From assembly GCA_963809965.1 (NCBI GenBank), contig CAWELU010000008.1, positions 186,001-250,000 of the forward strand: 64,000 nt of DNA, written 5' to 3'. Under the pieces are notes generated by a model that saw only the letters and a list, made by a program, of their open reading frames with translations, made no database searches and had not been told where the DNA came from. This document shows positions 35,867-45,188 of the stretch, in pieces. Each line of letters begins with the position of its first letter. Positions within the stretch are counted from its first letter, which is position 1. The position numbers were made by a program, and so were the translations under genes. Origin of the DNA: CAIWHR01 sp963809965 (lineage in GTDB: Bacteria; Pseudomonadota; Gammaproteobacteria; Burkholderiales; Casimicrobiaceae).

Positions 35867-38665
35867 ATGAAGGGCGATTTCACCCGCGACCTGTTCGATC
35901 CCACCAGGCATTACAGCGGGGTCCTGATGCAACAGGGTCGCGTCCAGCTGGACGCGGACTGGAACGATCAGGATGGCATCCAGCGGTATCGTGCCGAGGT
36001 CGCTGCCCGGGACGTGATCGGCGCCTCCGGCGGCCCATTCGAGAACGGCGGCTTTGCGATCCAGGTCGCCAACAACAACACCCTCGTCATCGGTCAAGGG
36101 CGCTACTACGTCGACGGGATCCTGTGCGAGAACGAGCAGGACGTGAGCTTTGACCGGCAGCCCGACTTCCCCAACCCGCCCGCGCTGGCGCAGCTCTTCG
36201 GCAGCAACAAGCTCGGCATCGTATATCTCGATGTGTGGGCGCGTCACATCAGTGCCCTCGAGGATCCTGCGCTTCGCGAGGTGGCGCTGGGCGGCGCGGA
36301 CACCACCACCCGACTGAAAACCGTATGGCAGGTGAAAGTGCTGCCGGTCGCTTCACAACATCCGGATGTCGTGAACAACGACGATCCGTTTCCCGAATGG
36401 GATGCGCTCGTCGTACCCGGCACGGGTGGCTTGAGCGCCAGGGCGCAGCCATTGGCGCAGGGCCAGCAAGGGCCCTGCCTCCTGACGCCGAACGCCGGTT
36501 ACCGCAGGCTCGAGAACCAGTTGTATCGTGTGGAGGTACACAAGGGCGGCGCGCTAGGCGTAAGCGGACAACAGGCGCCGACCTTCAAGTGGTCGCGCGA
36601 CAACGGAACCGTGGTTACCAGCATCGAGAAGTTCAACGGGCAGGAGCTCACGCTGCACGATGTCGGGCGCGATGAAGTGCTTGGCTTCGCCGCCGGCCGG
36701 CTCGTCGAGGTGGTCGACGATGCACAGGAGCTCAGTGGCTCGCCCGGGCAACTCCTTACGATCACCAAAGTCAACGCCGCGACACGCATTGCAACCCTGA
36801 GCGGTGCGCCGGCCGTCGTCGATGCCTCACGCCATCCCCGGCTGCGGCGGTGGGACGGTGCGAGCGAGTTGCCGGTATCGATACCGGGCACAAACGAAGG
36901 CTTCATCCCGCTCGAAGATGGCGTCGAGGTCAAATTTTCGAACGGTACATTCAGGACCGGCGATTACTGGCAAATCCCGGCGCGCACGGCGACCGCCGAT
37001 ATCGAATGGCCGTTCACCGCACCGCAGCCGGTGCGCGGCGTCCTGCATCACTACGCTAGGCTCGCCTTCTTGCGGTTGAATGACGACGGCACCCCGCAGC
37101 CGCCGCAGGATGCGAGGCGTATCTTCCGCCCGCTCACTCCAACTCCGCTAGCGCTCCACGTGAAGGGCATCAACTGGCCCAACGATGACTTCGTCGTGCT
37201 CGAAACGCTGACGCAAAGCAACGTCGGGCTGCGCATCCTTCTGGACAGCACGTTCAATCCGAACACGGTCAACTCGTCGACCATGGTCGTGACGCTGGAA
37301 ACGGTGTTGCCCGCTACGCCGCCCAAACCGAACAGCTTTCTGCACGTCGACACGGTCCTCGCCGGGCAGGTCACCCTGGATCCCTCGGTGCAAGCCAATC
37401 CCGACCCGGCAACGATCCGCACGATCGTGTGGAAGCTGCCGCCCGCATTCGATGATCTGAACGCGCTACTGGCTCAGGCCGTCGACTTACCACGGGTCCG
37501 CGTCCGGCTCAATGGCAGTGCAATATGGAGCGACGATGGCGCCCGGCTGCGTTATCTCGACGGACACTCCTACGGGAGGCCGGGGCGGCGCGCCGACGAC
37601 AACAGCTTTCGTGTTGATCTGGGACTGCCGACCGGCACCGACGCCTTGGCGAGCGACTTCGAAAGCTGGTTCTTTCTGAAGAAGATCATTCCTCCCGCCA
37701 CCCTCATAGCACTGACTTTGACTGGAAAAGTTGTCGCCGGCGGGACCATCCAGGCAGTTGCGCAGCTCGACCGCGCTGCGTTGGCAGACACTTCGATCGC
37801 CCTCTCCAATAGCAACCCCGAAGCCGTTACCGTACCGGCATCGGTCGTCATCCCGGCTGGAAAGGACCAAACCCAGTTGCAGTTGACGACCGCAGCGAAT
37901 CTGGGCGTAACGACCCAGGTCAAGATCGATGCGAGGCTGGGCACCTCAACGGCATCGGGCACGTTCACGGTCGAGGTAGTCGGCGTGGGCGTGACGCCTC
38001 CCCAAGCTTCTCTGTTCACTGACCGCCAGCAGCAATTCTCTGCGCTTGTCACGGGAACCGACAACACTGCGGTGAACTGGAGCGTGGCCGGCGGCGGCAG
38101 CGTCACCTCCACCGGCATCTATACGGCGCCGGGCGTGGCGGGAACCTTCCAGGTGATCGCTACCAGCGTCGAGGACAGCAGAAAGGCCGCCTCGAGCCAG
38201 GTCGTCGTCACGGTGAAGCCCAAGGAAGGCAAAGAAAGCAAAGATGCCAAGGAGACGAGGAAAGAGTTCGTCAAGGAGAAGGAGATCCGGACGGAGAAAG
38301 TCGCCGACACGAAGTTGAGAGAGGTCATCGGCACCGGTGTCCTCACCCCGATTCGCACAGCCCCGGACGCCGCGACGGCCGGCACTGGTCAGCCGTTCAT
38401 TCAAGCGGCCGAGCGGCCCGTGCTGGACGGTAGCGTCGCTTCGGCGCCGGAACCGGAGGCGAAGGCGGATGCACAAACACCGGTTGCGCAAGAGCCGAAT
38501 GCGCAAGTGCCGGCTGTGAAAAAGCCGCTCGCCAAGAAGCCGGTTGCGAAAAAGACGCTTGCGAAAAAGACGCTTGCGAAAAAGACGCCTCCGAAAAAGC
38601 CGGCTGCCAAGAAAGCTGCGCCCGGCAAGAGTCCGCGTCGGCGCGCATCGGACGGCGGGAAGTAG
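35867..38665 (+). CDS. DUF6519-type eCIS protein with Ig-like domain and Lys/Ala/Pro repeat tail (932 aa)
   Basis: The N-terminus MKGDFTRDLFDPTRHYSGVL, MQQGRVQLDADWNDQDGIQR and QGRYYVDGILCENEQDVSFD marks the DUF6519 family seen in eCIS and tail clusters. It continues with YRVEVHKGGALG and FKWSRDNGTVVTSIEKFNGQ. Residues about 610-785 hold two Ig-like (bacterial Ig) domains: ATLIALTLTGKVVAGGTIQA and DRQQQFSALVTGTDNTAVNW with GIYTAPGVAGTFQVIATS. A charged linker (KEGKESKDAKETRKEF) follows, then a histone H1-like tail from residue about 885: KKPLAKKPVAKKTLAKKTLA and so on. It is probably a surface or fibre component. The gene follows the beta-helix gene by 24 bases with a GAGGAGA ribosome binding site. 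Confidence 0.85.
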   Translation: MKGDFTRDLFDPTRHYSGVLMQQGRVQLDADWNDQDGIQRYRAEVAARDVIGASGGPFENGGFAIQVANNNTLVIGQGRYYVDGILCENEQDVSFDRQPDFPNPPALAQLFGSNKLGIVYLDVWARHISALEDPALREVALGGADTTTRLKTVWQVKVLPVASQHPDVVNNDDPFPEWDALVVPGTGGLSARAQPLAQGQQGPCLLTPNAGYRRLENQLYRVEVHKGGALGVSGQQAPTFKWSRDNGTVVTSIEKFNGQELTLHDVGRDEVLGFAAGRLVEVVDDAQELSGSPGQLLTITKVNAATRIATLSGAPAVVDASRHPRLRRWDGASELPVSIPGTNEGFIPLEDGVEVKFSNGTFRTGDYWQIPARTATADIEWPFTAPQPVRGVLHHYARLAFLRLNDDGTPQPPQDARRIFRPLTPTPLALHVKGINWPNDDFVVLETLTQSNVGLRILLDSTFNPNTVNSSTMVVTLETVLPATPPKPNSFLHVDTVLAGQVTLDPSVQANPDPATIRTIVWKLPPAFDDLNALLAQAVDLPRVRVRLNGSAIWSDDGARLRYLDGHSYGRPGRRADDNSFRVDLGLPTGTDALASDFESWFFLKKIIPPATLIALTLTGKVVAGGTIQAVAQLDRAALADTSIALSNSNPEAVTVPASVVIPAGKDQTQLQLTTAANLGVTTQVKIDARLGTSTASGTFTVEVVGVGVTPPQASLFTDRQQQFSALVTGTDNTAVNWSVAGGGSVTSTGIYTAPGVAGTFQVIATSVEDSRKAASSQVVVTVKPKEGKESKDAKETRKEFVKEKEIRTEKVADTKLREVIGTGVLTPIRTAPDAATAGTGQPFIQAAERPVLDGSVASAPEPEAKADAQTPVAQEPNAQVPAVKKPLAKKPVAKKTLAKKTLAKKTPPKKPAAKKAAPGKSPRRRASDGGK
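38546..38590 (+). repeat. 15-bp tandem repeat encoding KKTLA units
   Basis: Three direct copies of GCGAAAAAGACGCTT (the last ending CCT) occur in frame inside the 3' end of the DUF6519 gene. Less perfect KKP and KKPAA units flank them. The array can change in number by slippage. Confidence 0.85.
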
Positions 38666-39394
38666 ATGCTGATCCTCCTGGCGAGCGAGCGCGATGAGCA
38701 AGCGCGTGCGCTTGCGACCCGCTATGCACGCAATGGTCTGCGGATGCTGATTCCGGCGAGCCTCTCGCGCCCAGGGTGGCGTTGGCGCGATGCCGACCCG
38801 CGAGGCACCGTGGCTCTGATCGACGGAGAACGTGTCTTAGCGAACGAAATCGGCGGCGTCATTACAAGGTTGCCCTGGGTGTTGCCATGTGACCTGCCTG
38901 ACATTCAAGCGTGCGAACAGGAGTATGTTGCCGCGGAGATCAACGCGTTTCTGCTGGCATGGCTGGTATCGCTGGACTGTCCGCTATTGAATCGGCCGTC
39001 CGCGCAATGCCTTTCGGGTCAAGGATGGCGTTCCCAGAAGTGGGTGAGCAAAGCTTGCGAACTGGGAATTCCGGCGCGCGCCGTTCATCAATGCATCTCC
39101 CTGCGTGCGCGCCTTGCGGTTGATGAAACCGAGCCGCCGGACGCGATAACTCTGACCGTCGTGGGCAACAACGTGGTCGGCACGGGTAATGCGGTTCTCA
39201 AGCGATATGCCAGTCGCTTGGCTGCAGCGGCCAACGTTCAGCTCTTGAGTGTCCGCTTCGACAGCGCGGCGCGCCATGCGATTCTGCTTGGAGCAAGCCT
39301 GTGGCCGGACTTGAGCGACCCCGACGTGGGCGAGGCGATCTGGGACCATTTCCAGGACCCGGCGACGCGTCAGCGTGCTGCGGTTGCGCAATGA
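38666..39394 (+). CDS. Partner protein of an ATP-grasp ligase, unknown function (242 aa)
   Basis: The ATG follows the previous stop directly. The protein MLILLASERDEQARALATRY, VITRLPWVLPCDLPDIQACE, QEYVAAEINAFLLAWLVSLD, CPLLNRPSAQCLSGQGWRSQ and KWVSKACELGIP resembles the pre-ATP-grasp N-terminal part of RimK-like enzymes but lacks the ATP-binding lobe. It is a Rossmann-like domain followed by a helical segment and a C-terminal alpha/beta part (LLSVRFDSAARHAILLGASL). It overlaps the ATP-grasp gene by four bases, which points to a complex. Such pairs occur beside graspetide-type and other peptide-ligase genes; the role in this operon is unknown. Confidence 0.7.
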   Translation: MLILLASERDEQARALATRYARNGLRMLIPASLSRPGWRWRDADPRGTVALIDGERVLANEIGGVITRLPWVLPCDLPDIQACEQEYVAAEINAFLLAWLVSLDCPLLNRPSAQCLSGQGWRSQKWVSKACELGIPARAVHQCISLRARLAVDETEPPDAITLTVVGNNVVGTGNAVLKRYASRLAAAANVQLLSVRFDSAARHAILLGASLWPDLSDPDVGEAIWDHFQDPATRQRAAVAQ

Positions 39395-40359
39395 TTCTCC
39401 TGTGGGGCGCCCTGACGGACACGCCGCTGAGGATGGTGCATGATCAATTGTGCGCGCAGCACGCTGGGGTCCTGCTGCTCGATCATCGCACTGTGCTCGA
39501 TACGGAACTCGACATCTCGATCGACGCTGGCCTCCATGGCAGGATTCGCATAGCGGGAGAAGAATGGGATCTCGAGGAGGTGACTGCGGCGTACGTCCGC
39601 CCGCCCGACCCGCGAAGTGAACCCGCGGTCAGGCAGGCTGGCGAAGGCAGCCTTGTCTGGCAGCATGCCCTTGCGCTGGATGACGCCCTCAACGGATGGC
39701 TCGAGCTTACCGACGCACTCGTGGTGCATCGCGGCTCCGCGATGGCTGCCAACAACTGCAAACCCCTGCAGGCGATGCAGATCAGATCATTTGGCTTCGA
39801 GACGCCCGATACCTTGATCGCAACGGATGCCGATGCGGTGCAGGCGTTCTGGGCCGAGCACGGTGCCGTGATCTACAAATCGATCAGCGGCGTACGCAGC
39901 ATCGTCGCGCGCCTCACCGAGGCGCACATGCAACGGATGGACGACCTGGGCTGGTGTCCGACTCAGTTCCAGCAATACGTTCCCGGCGCCGACTATCGCG
40001 TGCACGTGGTCGGTGAGAAAGTCTTCGCGTGCCGGATCGAATGCGAGGCGGACGATTATCGCTACGCCTCTCGGCAGGAGCTACCGATCGCCATCAGAGC
40101 GTGCACCCTCCCTCCGGAATGTGCGGAACGCTGTCGCTTGCTTGCGGCCAGCATGGACTTGATGCTCGCGGGCATCGATCTGCGCCTCACGCCTGAGGGC
40201 CGCTGGTTCTGCTTCGAGGTGAATCCGTCTCCGGCCTTCAGTTATTATCAGAGTGTCACCGGACAGCCCATCGCAGCGGCTGTGGCACGTTTGCTGATGC
40301 AAGGCACCGCACCGCTCCACGCCGGTCCAAGAACGGTGCCGGCTGCTGAGCTCGTGTAG
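39391..40359 (+). CDS. ATP-grasp ligase, RimK/MvdD-like (322 aa)
   Basis: Start MILLWGALTDTPLRMVHDQL. The pre-ATP-grasp part reads TAAYVRPPDPRSEPAVRQAG and LVVHRGSAMAANNCKPLQAM. The ATP-grasp domain has GAVIYKSISGVRSIVARLTE (ATP-binding lysine), PTQFQQYVPGADYRVHVVGE and KVFACRIECEADDYRYA. It ends with GIDLRLTPEGRWFCFEVNPS, PAFSYYQ, where the Glu and Asn ligate magnesium. Enzymes of this group join an amino acid or a side-chain carboxylate to an amine with ATP. No precursor-peptide gene is visible. The closest Lys-rich candidate substrate is the tail of the DUF6519 protein just upstream. Confidence 0.85.
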   Translation: MILLWGALTDTPLRMVHDQLCAQHAGVLLLDHRTVLDTELDISIDAGLHGRIRIAGEEWDLEEVTAAYVRPPDPRSEPAVRQAGEGSLVWQHALALDDALNGWLELTDALVVHRGSAMAANNCKPLQAMQIRSFGFETPDTLIATDADAVQAFWAEHGAVIYKSISGVRSIVARLTEAHMQRMDDLGWCPTQFQQYVPGADYRVHVVGEKVFACRIECEADDYRYASRQELPIAIRACTLPPECAERCRLLAASMDLMLAGIDLRLTPEGRWFCFEVNPSPAFSYYQSVTGQPIAAAVARLLMQGTAPLHAGPRTVPAAELV

Positions 40360-40430
40360 AGAAGACTTGGAGAAGTGCCGCAGCGAGCGCCGTGTCCAGG
40401 CAGTTCCACTACGATAGCAGGGGAATGCTC

Positions 40431-42132
40431 ATGCGCTTCTTTACTCAGGGGCACAGCCGATCGCAGCAGTCAGCGTCAATGGACGCGGCAAGTCCGACGA
40501 GGTTGGCCGCCGCCATAAGTCAACGGCGCCCTGTTGCAAGCGTGCAGCGCGCCTGCCTCTGCGGCGAAGGTTGCCCGAGGTGTCAGGCTCAGCACATCGA
40601 GTCGAGCGACTCGGCACGAACCGGCGTGCCACCTGATGTGCACTTGGCATTGTCTTCGCCGGAACAATACCTCGACCAAGCGGCGCGCGCCAAGATGGAG
40701 ACGCGCTTCGGCCACGACTTCAGCCGCGTGCGCGTCCATACGGATGCGCGATCAGCGCAGTCGGTCCGTACGGTCAACAGCAGCGCCTACACTGTCGGCA
40801 ACCACATTGTGTTCGGAGCCGATCGCTACAATCCGGCTACGCGCGAGGGCAGTCGGTTGCTGGCCCACGAATTGACCCACGTTGTCCAGCAGGGTCCGAT
40901 CGATACGATTCCAAGCAATCTACGGTTAGGCGATGCAAACGCTGCGGCGGAGCTCGAAGCGGATCGTGTCGCCGCGCAAGTCGCCGCGGGAGCGAACGTG
41001 GGTGTGGTGCAACGCCGGCAGCCGCCGGCGATTGCTCGCTTCAGCGATACCGGACACCACGTGGTCGAGGAAGCTGCACTCGCGGGCGCCGGCTTCTCCG
41101 AAACGCAGAGAAAAGGAATCGAAAAAGGCAACGTTGAAAGGGACTACAGCCAGGTTGGCGTGGTCGGCAATGCAATCCTGCTTTGCAGACCGCAAAAGTT
41201 CGGCGGCTACAAGCCCGAGGAGCACTTCGACAACTACATGTGGGATGCCGTCACCCAAGGCTGGCGCACGCGCGGCGCGAGCGCACTAGGCGACCAAGGT
41301 GTCGACATAGGTAGGACACCGATCGACTTTATCGGGGGACAGCTAGACGAAGTCGCGAGCCGCGGGTTGACCAATGCCGGATTGACACGTCTGGGCAACG
41401 CATTCCACACCGTCGAAGACTTCTTCGCCCATTCGAACTTCGTCGAGCTCGTGCAAGGCGATACTCGTCACGGTTCGACGCTTATGACCGGGAATCCGGG
41501 CGGCGACGAGCCAATCGATTCCGAGAATCCTGGAAGGGATCACGCCGGCGGGCGTGCGCGAACGGTATCGGGCGCAGTCCGAAGCCGCCATCGCCGCAGC
41601 GGCACCCGGAACTCACACGGTAATGGCGCACGACGATCCGACCACGCCGAACTACACAATTGCGAGGCGCTTGGCGGCGCTCGTGGTTCAGGATTTGGGC
41701 AGCGAGGTTCTGTTCGTGATGGCCGCGCCCAAGCCGGAACGATCGCGCTTGATGCGCGCGCGCGTCGTCGCGAAAGTGATTCGCTATCTTCGTCCGCCGA
41801 ATCGGAGCGACAAGTGGTGGGAAACGCTCACCAGCGCCGATGCCGGCCGTATCGACCGTCGGCTCGATGAAGCCGCACGGCAAACACCCATCACCGTCAA
41901 TCAGTGTGCCTTGAGCCCGCTGAAGAATCTCGAGGCATCGCGAGACTCGCCAATGGCGATACCGTTCGGAGTTGCCGTCCCTACCGTCATCGGCAACGGC
42001 CAGGTGTGGTTCCAGGTCGGCGTCGGAGTCACGAGACCGTTCCGTCTCGATCCACTTTCCGACGTCCTGCCGGCCAATGAGCGCGGTGGTGGCGCTCCTG
42101 TAGCCGGTGCCCAGGTCGTGGGGAGATTTTAG
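40431..42132 (+). CDS. DUF4157 (eCIS core) protein with Het-C-like domain, frameshifted near 41510
   Basis: The start is the ATG with a GGGG ribosome binding site six bases upstream. Residues about 85-155 are the DUF4157/eCIS core domain: AKMETRFGHDFSRVRVHTDA, SSAYTVGNHIVFGADRYNPA and the HExxH motif HELTH at 146-150 in LLAHELTHVVQQ. A CxCGxGCPxC motif (residues 43-52) precedes it. The next part (HHVVEEAALAGAGF, EEHFDNYMWDAVTQGWRTRG, RLGNAFHTVEDFFAHSNFVE) looks like the Het-C family of fungal incompatibility and bacterial toxin proteins. Near 41510 the frame breaks: the first ends GNPGGDEP and the second resumes IPRILEGITPAGVRERYRAQ, continuing to GAPVAGAQVVGRF. Both parts have typical codon use, so the break is recent or an assembly error. 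Confidence 0.85.
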
Positions 42133-42219
42133 GAGCCTGTCGGACGCATTGACAGCACCGCCGGGTGGATGCAACCGGAACGGGGCCGGCGCACTTGCGA
42201 TTGCACCAGGATTCGGGTC

Positions 42220-45177
42220 ATGCGAAGCCTTGCACGAAGGGCGAATCAATCTCGAAAGCCAGTCGCTTCGAGCACCCACCGCTCTGACTTCGCGGCTCCG
42301 GGCAGCCATCATGACACCTACCCCGGGGTTCCGGCCGCAGGGGCGCAATTCTCTTTCGCCGACGTCCCCGTCACGGCACCGCCGCTCCCGGTCACACCGA
42401 CTGTCATCGCGGCGGATGATCCATCCGAACGCGCAGCAGACGACGCCGCACAGCAGGTGATGCAGAAGGCGAAGCCAACGCCAATCGCGTCTATGCGCGC
42501 TTCAATCCCGATCGGTCCGGCGCCTCGCGGCGCAGAGGGCAACGTGGGGGCGGCCGTCCGAGCGGCTGCGGACCCCGGCGCGCCATTGTCGAGGGAGGTG
42601 CGAGCGTACTTCGAGCCACGCTTCGCGCACGACTTCGGCCGCGTACGCGTGCACGCCGATCGCGAGGGCGCGAACGGGGCGCAGGCTGTGGGCTCACTGG
42701 CGTACACGATTGGAGACGACATCGTCTTCGCACCCGGCACGTATGAGCCGGGGACACTCGAGGGTCGACGGCTGCTTGCACACGAGCTGGCCCATGTGGT
42801 GCAGCAGTCGCTACCTGGGCAATCAGGTATCGCCATTCAACGGGACACCCCAAAGCGCCAGGCCATGCCGCCCAAACCGGCCAAGTTCTACCAGGCGATC
42901 ATCGATGCCATCGCCGCCGCCGACGCAGACATGGCGAGGCAACTCAAGGAGAAGAAGTACTCGTTCATGGTGCACAAGCCAATGAACTACGAGGGGCTCA
43001 AGGCATTGCTGCCGCTGGCGCAAGCCATCGACGAAGAGCGAACGGCCGATATTCCGAATTTGACCGATTCGTTCATCGCAGCCGAGCACGGGGCTCCCTT
43101 CCGCGCGTTGTCCGAGACCATACTGATCGAGATGGCTGCACGGCTGTTCACGCTCGGACTCGAAGCGGAGAGTAGCAAGCTGCGCGCCGACTACAGCGCG
43201 GGCGAGAAGTCCTTCAACTTCCTGAACGAGGACCCCGGCAAGGCCAGACGAGACATCGCGGTCTACAAAGCGACCGCGGAGCGTGCGATTTCGAGTGCGG
43301 ACGCCTCCTCGGTCGAAAAAATCAAGCACTCGGTCGAGGTCATGGTCCGCGTACTCGACATGCTTCGCGATGCCATCCTCGCGGTCGATCAGGATCTGCT
43401 GCAGATGGAGGAGTCCGACGCATGGAGACGCACGCTCGACCCATACATGACGCGGCACGCGTACTGGAACGCGTTGATCGACGTGCTTGCGACACTGGTC
43501 GGCGGCATCGAGGTGCAGCTGCAGACGCTGACGGAGCGTGCTGCGATGGACCTGAGCGAAGGGCGCGGCGGTGCGACCCTCCTCGTCCTGCGCGACCTGG
43601 TGGAGAACAAGCTGCAGCCGGCAATCATGTCGGCGGACGGAAAGAAGGACATCGGCGGCATGACGCTCCCGATCACCCGGACCGAGATCAAAGCCGGACA
43701 AGGCTTCGTCCGTGACGCTCTCTCGAAAGACCCGAAGTCGCGGTCGGTGGCGGTCAATACCTATACGCCAGGGCAGGAGTCCGTGCGGGAGCTGCAGGCT
43801 TCCCTCGCGGGGCTGGTCGGCATACGGATTCGCCAGGTTGCAACGTTGGCGCGCATCTACGGCGCCACCGACATGCTGCGAGCGGACAAGCCCGAGGAAA
43901 TGGAGAAGAGCGCGGATTCGGCGCGGAACGCGCAGACCATGAAGAAGCTGATCGACGCCGGCGGCAAGCTGCGGCTGGACAGTGATAGCGATTGGCGGAC
44001 ATTCCTTCTGCAAAAGTACAAGGACATGACCGGCCCGAGCGGCAAAGAGAAAGGGAAAGCGCTGAGTGCGGTCATCTCCCTCCTGTTCGACTATCTCGAC
44101 GCCTTCACCGTCCATGCACGCTTCACGAACATCTACGATCGAGGCGACTTCAAGGATGCCTACTTCGACAAACCCTTTCCCCGAAGCCTCGCCGGGCAAC
44201 TGGTTCACGATTGCGGTGTCTACGCCATGCGTGTCGCCTACATCCTGTCGCTCGTCAGGCAGGAGCTGGAGCTTCGATTCCGCTTCATCCGGCTGCCCGC
44301 GCACGTCGGGCTCATCATTACGGGTGACGGTCTGCCGACGTTCGTCGCGCACAACGATCACTTCAAGGAATACTCTCGCGAACAGCTGCAAGAGCTCTAT
44401 CAAGGTTGGGATCAGCCGAGCGCGGCCGCTACAGCTTCCAAGGACAGCAGCAAGGACGCGGCTGCGAATCCGGCACTGGATCCAACTGTCGACGATCAGT
44501 TTCTGGGAGAGCTGGCCATGGTCGACTTCATCCAAGGACCGCTCGATGCGCCGTTTGCGCTCTCCGACGTGCCGAAGGCCGGCAAGACCGCCGCCGCAAC
44601 GCAGCGAGCTCTTTGGGACGAGTATCAGAAGATCGCGAAGAAAGACGTCTTTGGTCCCGCCGCAACAGACAAGAAGAGCCCCGGATATCTTTTCCACAAT
44701 CGGTACCTCGCCATCACAGAGTTGTACCGGCAATGGGGTAACGAGGCCGTTGTTCCATTCTGGAACCAGAAAGCTCCGAAGGCATGGGAGACGCTCGAAA
44801 CCGCACTCAAGGCCAGCGGCCGCAAGGAACTTCTCGGCAGTGAACTAAAGGCCCTGCTGGAGGCTCACCTCAAGCAGATCGACGAGGACATCAAACCAGT
44901 CAATGCCCGGCTCCAAAGTATCCACGAGTCGGAGCGGGCGCTCAGCCAGCAGCTGCGCGACGACCCCAAGCTGCAGGCGAAAGGTATGCGGATCACTCGC
45001 GGCGGCAAGATCATTGTGATCCATTCATGGGAGACGTATCGCGAGAACGTGCAAAAACTGATCAAAGCCGCCGGCACAAGGCCCGCTGCGAAGTTCGATA
45101 TCAACCAGGACATCGAGGCCGTGTTGCAGCCGCCCTTCATTCCAATGCCGGAAAAGGCCATGGCCATCCAGAACTGA
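42220..45177 (+). CDS. Large DUF4157 (eCIS core) protein with a C-terminal Cys/His module (985 aa)
   Basis: The start MRSLARRANQSRKPVASSTH is preferred because similar cargo proteins open with a short basic stretch; an ATG 17 codons earlier is possible. Residues about 130-200 are the eCIS core: FEPRFAHDFGRVRVHADREG, AYTIGDDIVFAPGTYEPGT, HELAH at 188-192. Residues 210-640 are mostly helical and resemble coiled coils. A distinct module follows with LVHDCGVYAMRVAYIL (Cys665), LPAHVGLIITGDGL (His695) and FVAHNDHF (His711, Asn712, Asp713). This Cys-His-Asn/Asp order is that of papain-fold cysteine peptidases and transglutaminases. It is probably cargo with a cysteine-hydrolase toxin activity, inferred from motifs only. 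Confidence 0.82.
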   Translation: MRSLARRANQSRKPVASSTHRSDFAAPGSHHDTYPGVPAAGAQFSFADVPVTAPPLPVTPTVIAADDPSERAADDAAQQVMQKAKPTPIASMRASIPIGPAPRGAEGNVGAAVRAAADPGAPLSREVRAYFEPRFAHDFGRVRVHADREGANGAQAVGSLAYTIGDDIVFAPGTYEPGTLEGRRLLAHELAHVVQQSLPGQSGIAIQRDTPKRQAMPPKPAKFYQAIIDAIAAADADMARQLKEKKYSFMVHKPMNYEGLKALLPLAQAIDEERTADIPNLTDSFIAAEHGAPFRALSETILIEMAARLFTLGLEAESSKLRADYSAGEKSFNFLNEDPGKARRDIAVYKATAERAISSADASSVEKIKHSVEVMVRVLDMLRDAILAVDQDLLQMEESDAWRRTLDPYMTRHAYWNALIDVLATLVGGIEVQLQTLTERAAMDLSEGRGGATLLVLRDLVENKLQPAIMSADGKKDIGGMTLPITRTEIKAGQGFVRDALSKDPKSRSVAVNTYTPGQESVRELQASLAGLVGIRIRQVATLARIYGATDMLRADKPEEMEKSADSARNAQTMKKLIDAGGKLRLDSDSDWRTFLLQKYKDMTGPSGKEKGKALSAVISLLFDYLDAFTVHARFTNIYDRGDFKDAYFDKPFPRSLAGQLVHDCGVYAMRVAYILSLVRQELELRFRFIRLPAHVGLIITGDGLPTFVAHNDHFKEYSREQLQELYQGWDQPSAAATASKDSSKDAAANPALDPTVDDQFLGELAMVDFIQGPLDAPFALSDVPKAGKTAAATQRALWDEYQKIAKKDVFGPAATDKKSPGYLFHNRYLAITELYRQWGNEAVVPFWNQKAPKAWETLETALKASGRKELLGSELKALLEAHLKQIDEDIKPVNARLQSIHESERALSQQLRDDPKLQAKGMRITRGGKIIVIHSWETYRENVQKLIKAAGTRPAAKFDINQDIEAVLQPPFIPMPEKAMAIQN

Positions 45178-45188
45178 GCTCGACTACG

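Noticed and set aside
38546..38590. CRISPR-like short repeats
   Set aside because: The three 15-bp units are contiguous without spacers and in frame in a Lys-rich coding region.
42823..44733. 636-codon minus-strand frame opposite the large DUF4157 gene
   Set aside because: It is a long antisense frame caused by high GC at third positions, without motifs or a ribosome binding site.
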